This document shows, piece after piece, positions 35,823 through 43,036 of a stretch of DNA of 64,000 nucleotides (within the stretch, counting starts at the first letter, position 1; each line of letters opens with the position of its first letter). A program made the position numbers and the translations under genes. Origin of the DNA: Crossiella sp. S99.2 (GTDB lineage Bacteria; Actinomycetota; Actinomycetes; Mycobacteriales; Pseudonocardiaceae); assembly GCF_023094165.1 (NCBI RefSeq), contig NZ_JALMDK010000022.1:1-64000 (forward strand), read 5' to 3'. The notes under the pieces are model-generated. The model did no database searches. It was given only the letters and a program-made list of their open reading frames with translations, and was not told the origin of the DNA.

Positions 35823-36833
35823 TTGGCCACCATCGCGGACGTGGCCCGGCGGGCCGGCGTCGCCCCGAGCACGGTGTCCTACGTGCTCTCCGGCAAGCGC
35901 GCGATCAGCCCGGCCACCAGGGCCAAGGTCGAGGAGAGCGCCCGCGCCCTCGGCTACCTCACCCAGCAGGCGCCACGCGGCGCGGCGCGGCGGACCGGCG
36001 TTCTCGGCCTGGTCGCGCCGTTGCGCGCGGGCACCCACCTGCCGGTGCTGATGCGCTTCGTCAGCGCGGTGACCACCGCCGCGCACCGGCACGGCAACGA
36101 CGTTTTGCTGCTCACCGCGGACACCGGCGCGGACGGCCTTGGCCAGGCGGTGCAGCGCGGCGGCGTGGACGGCCTGGTGGTGCTGGACGTGGAACTGCGC
36201 GATGCCAGAGCCCCGGTGCTGCGCGCCATGGACCGCCCCTCGGTGCTGATCGGCTTCCCGGTCGACCCCACCGGACTGACCTGTGTGGACCTGGACTTCA
36301 CCGCGGCGGGCGCACTGTGCCTCGACCACCTGGCCGACCTCGGGCACCACTGCGTGGCCCTACTCGGCTCGCCCCAGCTGGTCTACCACCGCGACACCGG
36401 CTACGCGCACCGCACCATGGCAGGCTTCACCGCGGCCGCGATCCGGCGCGGCGTCTCGGTGCTGACCAGGGCGACCGACGAGCAGCTGCCGTCGGTGCGG
36501 CGCACGGTGACCGCCCTGCTGCGGGAGCAGCCCCGGCTGACCGCGCTGGTGGTGCACAACGAGGGCGCCCTGCCCTCGGTGCTGACCTGCCTGCGCGAAC
36601 TCGGCCGCGACGTGCCGGCTGACCTGTCCGTGGTGGCCATCTGCCCGGACGAGCTGGCCGAGCGGGCCAGGCCGCGACTGACCTCGGTGCACCTGCCTGC
36701 CGAGGAACTGGGCGCCAGGGCCGTCGACCTGCTCGCCGCCCGGCTCGCCGGGGTCCGGCCACCGGCGCTGACCCTGCTGCCGCCGCGGCTGACCGAACGC
36801 GCCAGCGCGCACCGCCGCCGCCCCGGCTCCTGA
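35823..36833 (+). CDS. LacI-family repressor 3 (TCGA-operator type)
   Basis: A 336-residue LacI/GalR regulator with helix-turn-helix VAPSTVSYVLSGKRAISPATR and a typical ligand domain (LGLVAPLRAGTHLPVLMRFVSAV). It is a paralogue of regulators 1 and 2. The start is a TTG at 35823, placed by GAGGAGG and by the helix-turn-helix; earlier in-frame starts would add an unrelated Pro-rich tail. Divergent from the pectate lyase gene, it probably senses a pectin breakdown product. Confidence 0.88.
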   Translation: MATIADVARRAGVAPSTVSYVLSGKRAISPATRAKVEESARALGYLTQQAPRGAARRTGVLGLVAPLRAGTHLPVLMRFVSAVTTAAHRHGNDVLLLTADTGADGLGQAVQRGGVDGLVVLDVELRDARAPVLRAMDRPSVLIGFPVDPTGLTCVDLDFTAAGALCLDHLADLGHHCVALLGSPQLVYHRDTGYAHRTMAGFTAAAIRRGVSVLTRATDEQLPSVRRTVTALLREQPRLTALVVHNEGALPSVLTCLRELGRDVPADLSVVAICPDELAERARPRLTSVHLPAEELGARAVDLLAARLAGVRPPALTLLPPRLTERASAHRRRPGS

Positions 36834-36862
36834 GCGCCCTGGAGTCCATTGTGGACTCTTCC

Positions 36863-36892
36863 GTTCGACTCGCGTTCGACGCCGCGTTCGAC
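36863..36892. promoter_or_regulatory. Three direct GTTCGAC repeats
   Basis: GTTCGAC occurs at 36863-36869, 36874-36880 and 36886-36892, at 11- and 12-base spacing (about one helical turn). It lies upstream of the adenylation-enzyme operon and just after LacI regulator 3. The half-site equals that of the TCGA operators but in tandem orientation. Confidence 0.5.
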
Positions 36893-36941
36893 CACGACCG
36901 GGCCAACTTCCAAGCCCGGCAACGATTTCCGCAGATTTAGT

Positions 36942-36968
36942 TGAACATTCACCCGACCTGTCTCGTTC
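36942..36968 (+). promoter_or_regulatory. Putative ECF-sigma promoter
   Basis: TGAAC (36942-36946), a 17-base spacer and CGTT (36964-36967) match the -35/-10 pattern of SigL-type ECF promoters. It lies 38 bases before the GTG at 37006, so the operon encoding an ECF factor may be transcribed by it. Confidence 0.55.
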
Positions 36969-37005
36969 AGACGGGGTGACCACCGGCCTGGCGAAAGGAT
37001 CCGGA

Positions 37006-38535
37006 GTGACCCCGATCGTCGAATCCCCTGCCCTGCGCGGCCTGCCCCCGCACGAGCGCGTGCTCTTCGACCGCTTCGGGCAGGGGCCACGCACACCAGT
37101 CCCGTTCACCCGCGTCCACCACGCGATCCAGGCGCGGGCCGCGGCCTGCCCGCAAGCCCCAGCCGTGGAGCACCTCGGCGAGTCGGTGACCTACGCCGAA
37201 CTGGACCACAGGGCCACCGCGCTGGCCCGGCTGCTCATCGAGCACGGGGTGCGCCCCGGCGCGCACGTCGGGCTCTTCCTGACCAGGTCGGTGGCCATGG
37301 TGGTCGGCATGCTCGCGGTGCTCAAAGCCGGCGCGGCCTATGTGCCGCAGGACATCCGGCTCACCCCGCCGCCACACCTGCGGCACATCGCCGCGGTGGC
37401 GGGCATCGAGGCCGTGCTCACCACCTCGGCACACCGGGGACTGGTGCCTGCCGGCCTGGGCACGGTGATCACGATCGACGACCACCCCGCCGCGACCGCG
37501 GCACTGCCCGCCCAGTGCGGCGAGACCGCGGTGGTGATCTTCACCTCGGGCACCACCGGCAGGCCCAACGGGGTCAGGGTCAGCCACGCCAACCTGTGCA
37601 ATGTCCTGCTCACCGCACCGGGTTCGCTCGGCGTCGGCCCCGGCGACCGGGTGCCGCAGCTGCTCAACATCGCCTTCGACATGGCCGTGTGGGAGGTGCT
37701 GGGCACGCTGGCCAACGGCGGCTGCGTGCTGGTGCGCGGCGGCGAGGCGACCACGGCGGCCCGCACCGCGACCGCGCTGATCGCCACCCCCGGCGTGCTG
37801 TCCACTGTGGACCCGAGGGACTGCCCGCTGGTGCGGGTGGTCGCGGTGGCCGGTGAGCGCTGCCCGCCCGCGCTGGCCCGCGCCTGGTCGCGCACCGCGG
37901 TCTTCCACAACGCCTGCGGCCCCACCGAGGTCACCATCGTCAACACCGTGCAGCGCTACGACCCGGTCACCGGCAGGCTGACCATCGGCCGCCCGGTGCC
38001 CAACACCACCGTCTACGTGCTCGACGAGGCGCTCAACCCGTGCCGGATCGGCGAGATCGGCGAGATGTGGGCCGGTGGCGCCTGCGTCACCGGCGGCTAC
38101 CTCGGCGACGCCGGCCTCACCGCGCAGCGCTACCGCCCCGACCCGTTCCTGGGCGGTGGCCTGATGTTCCGCACCCGCGACCTGGTCCGCTGGACCACCG
38201 ACGGCGAGCTGGAACACCACGGGCGCACCGACGACCAGGTGAAGGTCAAGGGATTCCGGGTCGAGCTGGACGCGGTCACCGCGGCGCTGGAACGCGCGCC
38301 CGGCTGCCGGCGGGCCAGCACGGTGCTGCACCAGGGCGGGCTGGTCGGGTTCGTCAGCCCGGCCACCGCGGTGCCGGAGTCGGTCCGCCGCTCGGTGGCC
38401 GCCCAGCTGCCCTACTACTGCGTGCCCGCGCTGATCGTGCCGGTGGACCGGCTGCCGCTGACCGAGCGCGGCAAGGTGGACCGGCGGGCGCTGCTGTCCC
38501 GGCTGCCCGGCCAGCGGGCGGAGACCGTCGCGTGA
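37006..38535 (+). CDS. Stand-alone adenylation enzyme (TmpL N-terminal half-like)
   Basis: A 509-residue ANL-superfamily (AMP-binding) enzyme of NRPS adenylation-domain type, with no carrier or condensation domain. Core motifs: FTSGTTGRPNGVRVSH (A3, usual PKG replaced by PNG), FDMAVWE, NACGPTEVT (A5), DLVRWTTDGELEHHGRTDDQVKVKGFRVEL (A7-A8) and the catalytic lysine in LTERGKVDRRAL (A10). The GTG at 37006 with AAAGGA is preferred to GTG 36976. It overlaps the next gene by GTGA. Together they have the domain set of fungal TmpL (AMP-binding domain, six TM helices, FAD/NAD(P) domain). The substrate is unknown. Confidence 0.8.
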   Translation: MTPIVESPALRGLPPHERVLFDRFGQGPRTPVPFTRVHHAIQARAAACPQAPAVEHLGESVTYAELDHRATALARLLIEHGVRPGAHVGLFLTRSVAMVVGMLAVLKAGAAYVPQDIRLTPPPHLRHIAAVAGIEAVLTTSAHRGLVPAGLGTVITIDDHPAATAALPAQCGETAVVIFTSGTTGRPNGVRVSHANLCNVLLTAPGSLGVGPGDRVPQLLNIAFDMAVWEVLGTLANGGCVLVRGGEATTAARTATALIATPGVLSTVDPRDCPLVRVVAVAGERCPPALARAWSRTAVFHNACGPTEVTIVNTVQRYDPVTGRLTIGRPVPNTTVYVLDEALNPCRIGEIGEMWAGGACVTGGYLGDAGLTAQRYRPDPFLGGGLMFRTRDLVRWTTDGELEHHGRTDDQVKVKGFRVELDAVTAALERAPGCRRASTVLHQGGLVGFVSPATAVPESVRRSVAAQLPYYCVPALIVPVDRLPLTERGKVDRRALLSRLPGQRAETVA

Positions 38536-39800
38536 GCGCCGCCCCGGTACTGGCCCCCGCCCCGGCGAGCTGGCGCGCCCGGTTGCGGCGCAGGCCGTTC
38601 ACCCACCACAACCGGCTGCTGGCCGCGGTGCTGCTGGCGAATCTGGTGGCGGCGCTGGCCACTGACTGGCGCGCCGAGCTGGATGTGCTGGTGTGGCTGG
38701 TGCTCGGCAACCTGCTGCTGGCCGTGCTGATCCGCCAGCAGCACGTGATCAACCTGCTGTTCCGGCTGGCCACCAGCGCACCGAAGCACTGGCCGCTGCG
38801 GGTGCGGTGGACGCTGGGCAAGGTCTACCACTTCGGCGGCCTGCACGTCGGCGCCGCGATCGGTGGCACGGCCTGGTTCGCCGTGCTGGCCTGGGTGCTC
38901 ACCGCCCGCGGTGGCCCCACCTCGCTGCTGGCCTGCACCTGGGCCATCGCGGCGCTGCTGGCCGCCATGGTGGTGCTCGCGCTGCCGAAGCTGCGCGCCG
39001 CCCGGCACGACCTGTTCGAGCGCTGCCACCGCTTCGGCGGCTGGGCACTGCTCCTGCTCTTCACCGCGCACGCGGCCGCGCTGGCCGAGGCGCGGGGCCG
39101 GGATTTCCTCGGCTCCGCGCCGTTCTGGGCCCTGCTGGTGGTGGTGACCAGCGTGGCGCTGCCGTGGCTGCGGCTGCGCCGGGTGCCGGTGCGGATCAGC
39201 ACGCCGTCCCCGCACGTGGCCCTGGTGGCCTTCGACCACGGCGTCACCCCGTTCGCCGGGTCCTCCACCGCCGTGAGCCGGAACCCGTTGCTGGAGTGGC
39301 ATTCCTTCGCCAACGTGCCCGCACCCGGCCGCTCCGGCTTCCGGCTCACCATCTCCCGCGCGGGCGACTGGACCGGCGCACTGGTCGACGACCGGCCAAC
39401 CCACCTGTGGGTCAAGGGCATCCCGACCGCGGGCGTCGGCAACATCGACCGGCTCTTCCGCGGCGTGGTGTGGGTGGCCACCGGCAGCGGGATCGGCCCG
39501 TGCCTGCCGCATCTGCTCGCCGGGGACACCCCGGCCCGCCTGGTGTGGTCGACCAGGAACCCGGTGCGCACCTACGGCGAGGCGCTGGTGGCCGAGATCG
39601 GGTCCGTGCAGCCGGCGGCGGTCATCTGGGACACCGACCGCGACGGCAAGCCCGACCTGGTCGAGCTGGCGCTGCGCGCGCACCGGGAGTCCGGCGCGGA
39701 GGCCGTCATCTGCATCTCCAACCGGAAGACCACCTGGCACCTGGTCGAGTCCCTTGAGGCACAAGGGATTCCGGCCTACGGCGCGATCTGGGACTCCTGA
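38532..39800 (+). CDS. Membrane protein with FNR-like domain (TmpL C-terminal half-like)
   Basis: The 422-residue protein has about six transmembrane helices (residues 30-215) followed by a cytoplasmic ferredoxin-reductase-like module. The nucleotide loop is VVWVATGSGIGPCLPHLL. LVWSTRNPVRTYGEALV, AVIWDTDRDGKPDLVEL, AVICISNRKTTWHLV and the terminal GIPAYGAIWDS match the C-terminus I know from fungal TmpL-type proteins. A classical flavin RxYS motif is not obvious. The GTG overlaps the adenylation gene's stop, and the sigma-factor gene starts one base after its stop. It probably passes electrons at the membrane in a redox-homeostasis role. Confidence 0.78.
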   Translation: MSAAPVLAPAPASWRARLRRRPFTHHNRLLAAVLLANLVAALATDWRAELDVLVWLVLGNLLLAVLIRQQHVINLLFRLATSAPKHWPLRVRWTLGKVYHFGGLHVGAAIGGTAWFAVLAWVLTARGGPTSLLACTWAIAALLAAMVVLALPKLRAARHDLFERCHRFGGWALLLLFTAHAAALAEARGRDFLGSAPFWALLVVVTSVALPWLRLRRVPVRISTPSPHVALVAFDHGVTPFAGSSTAVSRNPLLEWHSFANVPAPGRSGFRLTISRAGDWTGALVDDRPTHLWVKGIPTAGVGNIDRLFRGVVWVATGSGIGPCLPHLLAGDTPARLVWSTRNPVRTYGEALVAEIGSVQPAAVIWDTDRDGKPDLVELALRAHRESGAEAVICISNRKTTWHLVESLEAQGIPAYGAIWDS

Positions 39801-39801
39801 G

Positions 39802-40311
39802 GTGAGCAGCACGGCGGCGGAGCTGCTCCGCCTGGTGCATGACCGGCACGCGCCCGCGCTGTGGCGCTTCGCGCTGCGGATGACCGGCGACGAACAGCTC
39901 TCCCAGGACGTCGTCCAGGAGAGCCTGCTGCGGCTGTGGCGCAGCCCCGCGGTGCTGGACCAGGGCGAGTCGGCGGCGCGGGCCTGGCTGTTCCGGGTGG
40001 CGCGCAACGTGGTCATCGACGAACGCCGCAGCGCGCGCTCCCGGCGGGAGGTGGGCGCGGCCAGGGTGCCCGACCCGCCGCGCCCCGACCAGACCGACTC
40101 GGTGCTGGACGCCTGGGTGATCACCGAGGTGCTGACCCAGCTGACCACCGAGCAGCGCACGGTCATCATCCGCGCGTTCTACCTCGGGCACTCCGTCGCC
40201 GAACTCGCGGTGGACCTGGCCGTGCCGCAGGGCACCGTGCGCTCCCGCCTGCACTACGGCCTGCGCGCGCTGCGCCACGCCCTCCGGGAGAAGGGGCTGA
40301 CCAGCCGGTGA
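39802..40311 (+). CDS. ECF sigma factor (SigL/SigK-like)
   Basis: A 169-residue group 4 sigma factor. Region 2 holds LWRFALRMTGDEQLSQDVVQESLLRLWR and ARAWLFRVARNVVIDERRSARSR; region 4 holds LTTEQRTVIIRAFYLGHSVAELAVDLAVPQGTVRSRLHYGLRALR. There is no region 3 or extra domain. The GTG at 39802 follows the TmpL-like gene by one base. The stop overlaps the anti-sigma start (GTGA). The TGAAC-N17-CGTT element before the operon may be its own target. Confidence 0.92.
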   Translation: MSSTAAELLRLVHDRHAPALWRFALRMTGDEQLSQDVVQESLLRLWRSPAVLDQGESAARAWLFRVARNVVIDERRSARSRREVGAARVPDPPRPDQTDSVLDAWVITEVLTQLTTEQRTVIIRAFYLGHSVAELAVDLAVPQGTVRSRLHYGLRALRHALREKGLTSR

Positions 40312-40628
40312 CGCCACCAGCCGACCCGTACCGGGACTGGGACGCCGCCTACCTGCTGGGCGCGCTGTCCCACACCGAGCGCCGGGACTACGAAGGACAC
40401 CTGCATGCCTGCCGGCCGTGCGCCCGCGCGGTCGCCGGGTTCGCCGGGCTGCCCGGCCTGCTCGCCACGGTGGCCAGGGAGCAGGCTGCCGTGCTGCTCG
40501 ACCAGACGGGCGCCGCGGGGGTCAGTCGCGCCGGTGGCTGTCCGGCAGACCGGTGGCCTCCTGCGCATCCAGCCACACCGGGGTCACCAGCACCCGGTCC
40601 GGGCCGGGGTACCGGGGTTCGCCGGTGA
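40308..40628 (+). pseudogene. Truncated zinc-finger anti-sigma factor
   Basis: Residues 1-70 form a typical ZAS anti-sigma domain (DWDAAYLLGALSHTERRDYEGHLHACRPCARAVAGFAGLPGLLATV) with the HxxxCxxC zinc motif. After LLDQTGAAG the homology ends and a Pro/Gly-rich random tail runs to a stop at 40628. The tail overlaps the 3' end of the convergent GH3 gene by 107 bases. The transmembrane helix and extracytoplasmic sensor expected in this family are absent, so the sigma factor may be held by a soluble remnant or not be controlled at all. Confidence 0.7.
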
Positions 40629-42873
40629 CCCGCACCGTGGCCTGCCACCGGATGTCGATGCTGGAGGAGCCCAGCAGCAGGTGCAGCTCGCCGGGTTCGA
40701 CCACCCGGCGGCCGTCGCGGCCGGTGAAGGAGGTCCGGTCGGCGTGCAGCCGGAAACGGACCCGCGCCGACTCGCCGGGGTCCAGGTGCACCCGGACGAA
40801 CCCGGCCAGCTGGCGCACCGGCCGGGTCACCGAGGCCACCGGGTCGTGCAGGTACAGCTGGACGACCTCCGCGCCGGGCAGGGCGCCGGTGTTGCGCACC
40901 CGGCAGGACACCTCGATCTCGCCGTCGCTGGGCAGTTCGGTCTGCGCGTGCCCCGCCAGGTACTCGAAGCTGGTGTAGGACAGGCCGTGGCCGAACGGGA
41001 ACCGCGGAGTAGGGTCCACGGAGCTGACCGGCCCCGGTCCGCCGAGCCGGGGGCGCAGGTAGGTCGCCGGCTGTCCGCCGGGGCCGTGCGGGACCTGCGC
41101 GGGCAGCTTGCCCGAGGGGTTCACCCGGCCGCTGAGCACGCCCGCGACCGCGACCGCGCCCTCCTGTCCAGGGAAAAAGGCCTGCACCACGGCCGCGGCC
41201 CGCTCGGCGTCCCCACCGAGGGCGTAGGGGCGGCCGGCGAGCAGGACCAGCACCACCGGCGTCCCGGTGTCCAGCACCGCGGTCAGCAGCTCGGCCTGCA
41301 CCCCCGGCAGGGCCAGGTCGGCGGCGTCGCAGCCCTCGCCGGAGGTGCCACGGCCGAACAGGCCGGAGCGGTCGCCGAGGACCAGCACGCACACCTCGGC
41401 GGCGTCGGCGAGCGCGGCCGCGGCCGGGATGCCGGAGCGGTCCGCGCCGGTGACGGCACAGCCTGGGGCGTAACGGATCCCGGTGTCCGGGAACTCCGTG
41501 CGCAGCGCGGCCAGCAGGGTGGGGACCTCGATGCCCAGCGGGACCTCGGGGTGCTGGGTGCCGACGTGGCTGGGGAAGGAGTAGCAGCCCAGCAGGGCGA
41601 GCACCTCCTCCGCGCACGGCCCGACGACCGCCAGGCGCCCCGGCTCGCGCAGCGGCAGCAGGCCGGAGTCGTTGGCCAGCAACACGATCGAGCGTTCGGC
41701 CAGGGTGCGGGCCAGCGTGCGCAGCTCCGGCGGGTCCAGGTCCACCGGCCGGTCCTGGCGCAGCGCGGGCGGCTCGGGATCCCAGTCCTCATCCAGCAGG
41801 CCCAGCTCGCACTTCTGCCGCAGCACCCTGGTCACCGCGCGGTCCACCAGCTCCTCCGGCACCACGCCGGCGCGCACCAACCCGGCCAGCGGCTCGCCGT
41901 AGCAGCGCACGCTCGGCAGCTCCACGTCCACCCCCGCGGCCAGCGCGAGCGCCGCCGCCTCGCCGGCGGAACCGGCCACGCCGTGCGCGGTCTCCAGGAA
42001 GGAGATGCCGAAGTAGTCGGCCACCACCACGCCCTGGAAGCCCCAGGTCTCCCGCAGCAGTCCGGTCAGCAGCGCCGGATCCGCCGCCGGGGGCAGGCCG
42101 TCGACCTCGGCGTAGGAGTGCATCACCGACCGCGCCCCGCCCGCGCGCAGGGCCAGCTCGAACGGCGGCAGCACCACATCGGCGAACTCACGCGGCCCCA
42201 TGCTCACCGGGGCGTGGTTGCGGCCGGCGCGGGAGGCCGAGTACCCGGCGAAGTGCTTGAGAGTGGCCACGATCCCGGCCGACTCCAGGCCGCCGGTGTA
42301 GGCCGCGCCGAGCACGCCGACCAGGTACGGGTCCTCCCCCAGCGTCTCCTCGGTCCGGCCCCAGCGCGGATCGCGCAGCACGTCCAGCACCGGGGCCAGG
42401 CCCTGGTGTACGCCGACCCCGGCCAGCGAGCGGCCCACCGCCTCGGCCATCCACCGCACCGTGCCGGGGTCGAAGGCGGCCGCCCAGGCCAGCGGCGCCG
42501 GGAACACCGTGGCCCGCCAGGCGGTGAAGCCGGAGAGGCACTCCTCGTGCGCCATCGCCGGGATGCCCAGCCGGGTGTTCGCGACCAGGCGGCGCTGGGT
42601 CCGCGCCAGCGCCCTGGCCGCGTGCGCCGGATCGACGGGGGCGGTGCCGAAGACGCGGGTCAGCTGGCCCAGCCCGGACTTGGTCAGTTCGTCCCACGGC
42701 GGAAGGGACTCGGCGAACTCGTGCTGGGCCGGGGCGACCTCGGCCGCCACCTCGGACACCCCCACCCACACGCCGACGAGCTGGGCCAGCTTCTCCGCCA
42801 GGGTCATCTCGGTGAGCAGCGCGGCCACCCGCTCCGCTACCGGACGACCCGGCATCCCCCAGGCACGATCCAT
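40522..42873 (-). CDS. Cytoplasmic GH3 beta-xylosidase (BxlA-like)
   Basis: A 783-residue intracellular enzyme (no signal peptide) predicted to split imported xylobiose and xylo-oligosaccharides. The GH3 barrel has VLDVLRDPRWGRTEETLGEDPYLVG and nucleophile D286 in GVVVADYFG; the C-terminal sandwich has RFPFGHGLSYTSFEY and a fibronectin-like end. The ATG at 42873 has a poor Shine-Dalgarno and sits four bases from the operator GCCGATAGTATCGGC. It diverges from a BxlEFG-type importer, the arrangement that supports xylosidase over glucosidase activity. Its 3' end runs into the broken anti-sigma gene, suggesting a rearrangement junction near 40510. Confidence 0.88.
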   Translation of the reverse strand: MDRAWGMPGRPVAERVAALLTEMTLAEKLAQLVGVWVGVSEVAAEVAPAQHEFAESLPPWDELTKSGLGQLTRVFGTAPVDPAHAARALARTQRRLVANTRLGIPAMAHEECLSGFTAWRATVFPAPLAWAAAFDPGTVRWMAEAVGRSLAGVGVHQGLAPVLDVLRDPRWGRTEETLGEDPYLVGVLGAAYTGGLESAGIVATLKHFAGYSASRAGRNHAPVSMGPREFADVVLPPFELALRAGGARSVMHSYAEVDGLPPAADPALLTGLLRETWGFQGVVVADYFGISFLETAHGVAGSAGEAAALALAAGVDVELPSVRCYGEPLAGLVRAGVVPEELVDRAVTRVLRQKCELGLLDEDWDPEPPALRQDRPVDLDPPELRTLARTLAERSIVLLANDSGLLPLREPGRLAVVGPCAEEVLALLGCYSFPSHVGTQHPEVPLGIEVPTLLAALRTEFPDTGIRYAPGCAVTGADRSGIPAAAALADAAEVCVLVLGDRSGLFGRGTSGEGCDAADLALPGVQAELLTAVLDTGTPVVLVLLAGRPYALGGDAERAAAVVQAFFPGQEGAVAVAGVLSGRVNPSGKLPAQVPHGPGGQPATYLRPRLGGPGPVSSVDPTPRFPFGHGLSYTSFEYLAGHAQTELPSDGEIEVSCRVRNTGALPGAEVVQLYLHDPVASVTRPVRQLAGFVRVHLDPGESARVRFRLHADRTSFTGRDGRRVVEPGELHLLLGSSSIDIRWQATVRVTGEPRYPGPDRVLVTPVWLDAQEATGLPDSHRRD

Positions 42874-42876
42874 ACC

Positions 42877-42891
42877 GCCGATAGTATCGGC
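42877..42891. promoter_or_regulatory. Operator overlapping the GH3 promoter
   Basis: GCCGATAGTATCGGC is a perfect 15-bp palindrome immediately upstream of the GH3 start. Its core CGATA-G-TATCG fits the xylan-type element CGAAA-N-TTTCG with A/T exchange. Confidence 0.7.
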
Positions 42892-43007
42892 AGTACTGCG
42901 AAACACAACCCGGCACGAATGAACGGCCAAAATGGGACTCTGTTTGGACTAAAGCCGCTCTTGACACCAGCAGAGCCGCCTCCCTAGGGTCGGCCGCACT
43001 CGCGATA

Positions 43008-43027
43008 TTTCCGAAACATTTCGGAAA
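43008..43027. promoter_or_regulatory. BxlR-type operator before the importer
   Basis: TTTCCGAAACATTTCGGAAA has perfect 9-bp arms separated by CA and ends ten bases before the binding-protein ATG, overlapping its Shine-Dalgarno. CGAAA..TTTCG inverted repeats are the known xylan/xylobiose operator in Streptomyces. Confidence 0.75.
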
Positions 43028-43036
43028 GGTGGCTCC

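Noticed and set aside
36842-36858. GAGTCCA-TTG-TGGACTC hairpin after LacI 3
   Set aside because: The stem is short, and the sequence is better explained as a variant of the recurrent GTCCA...TGGAC palindrome.
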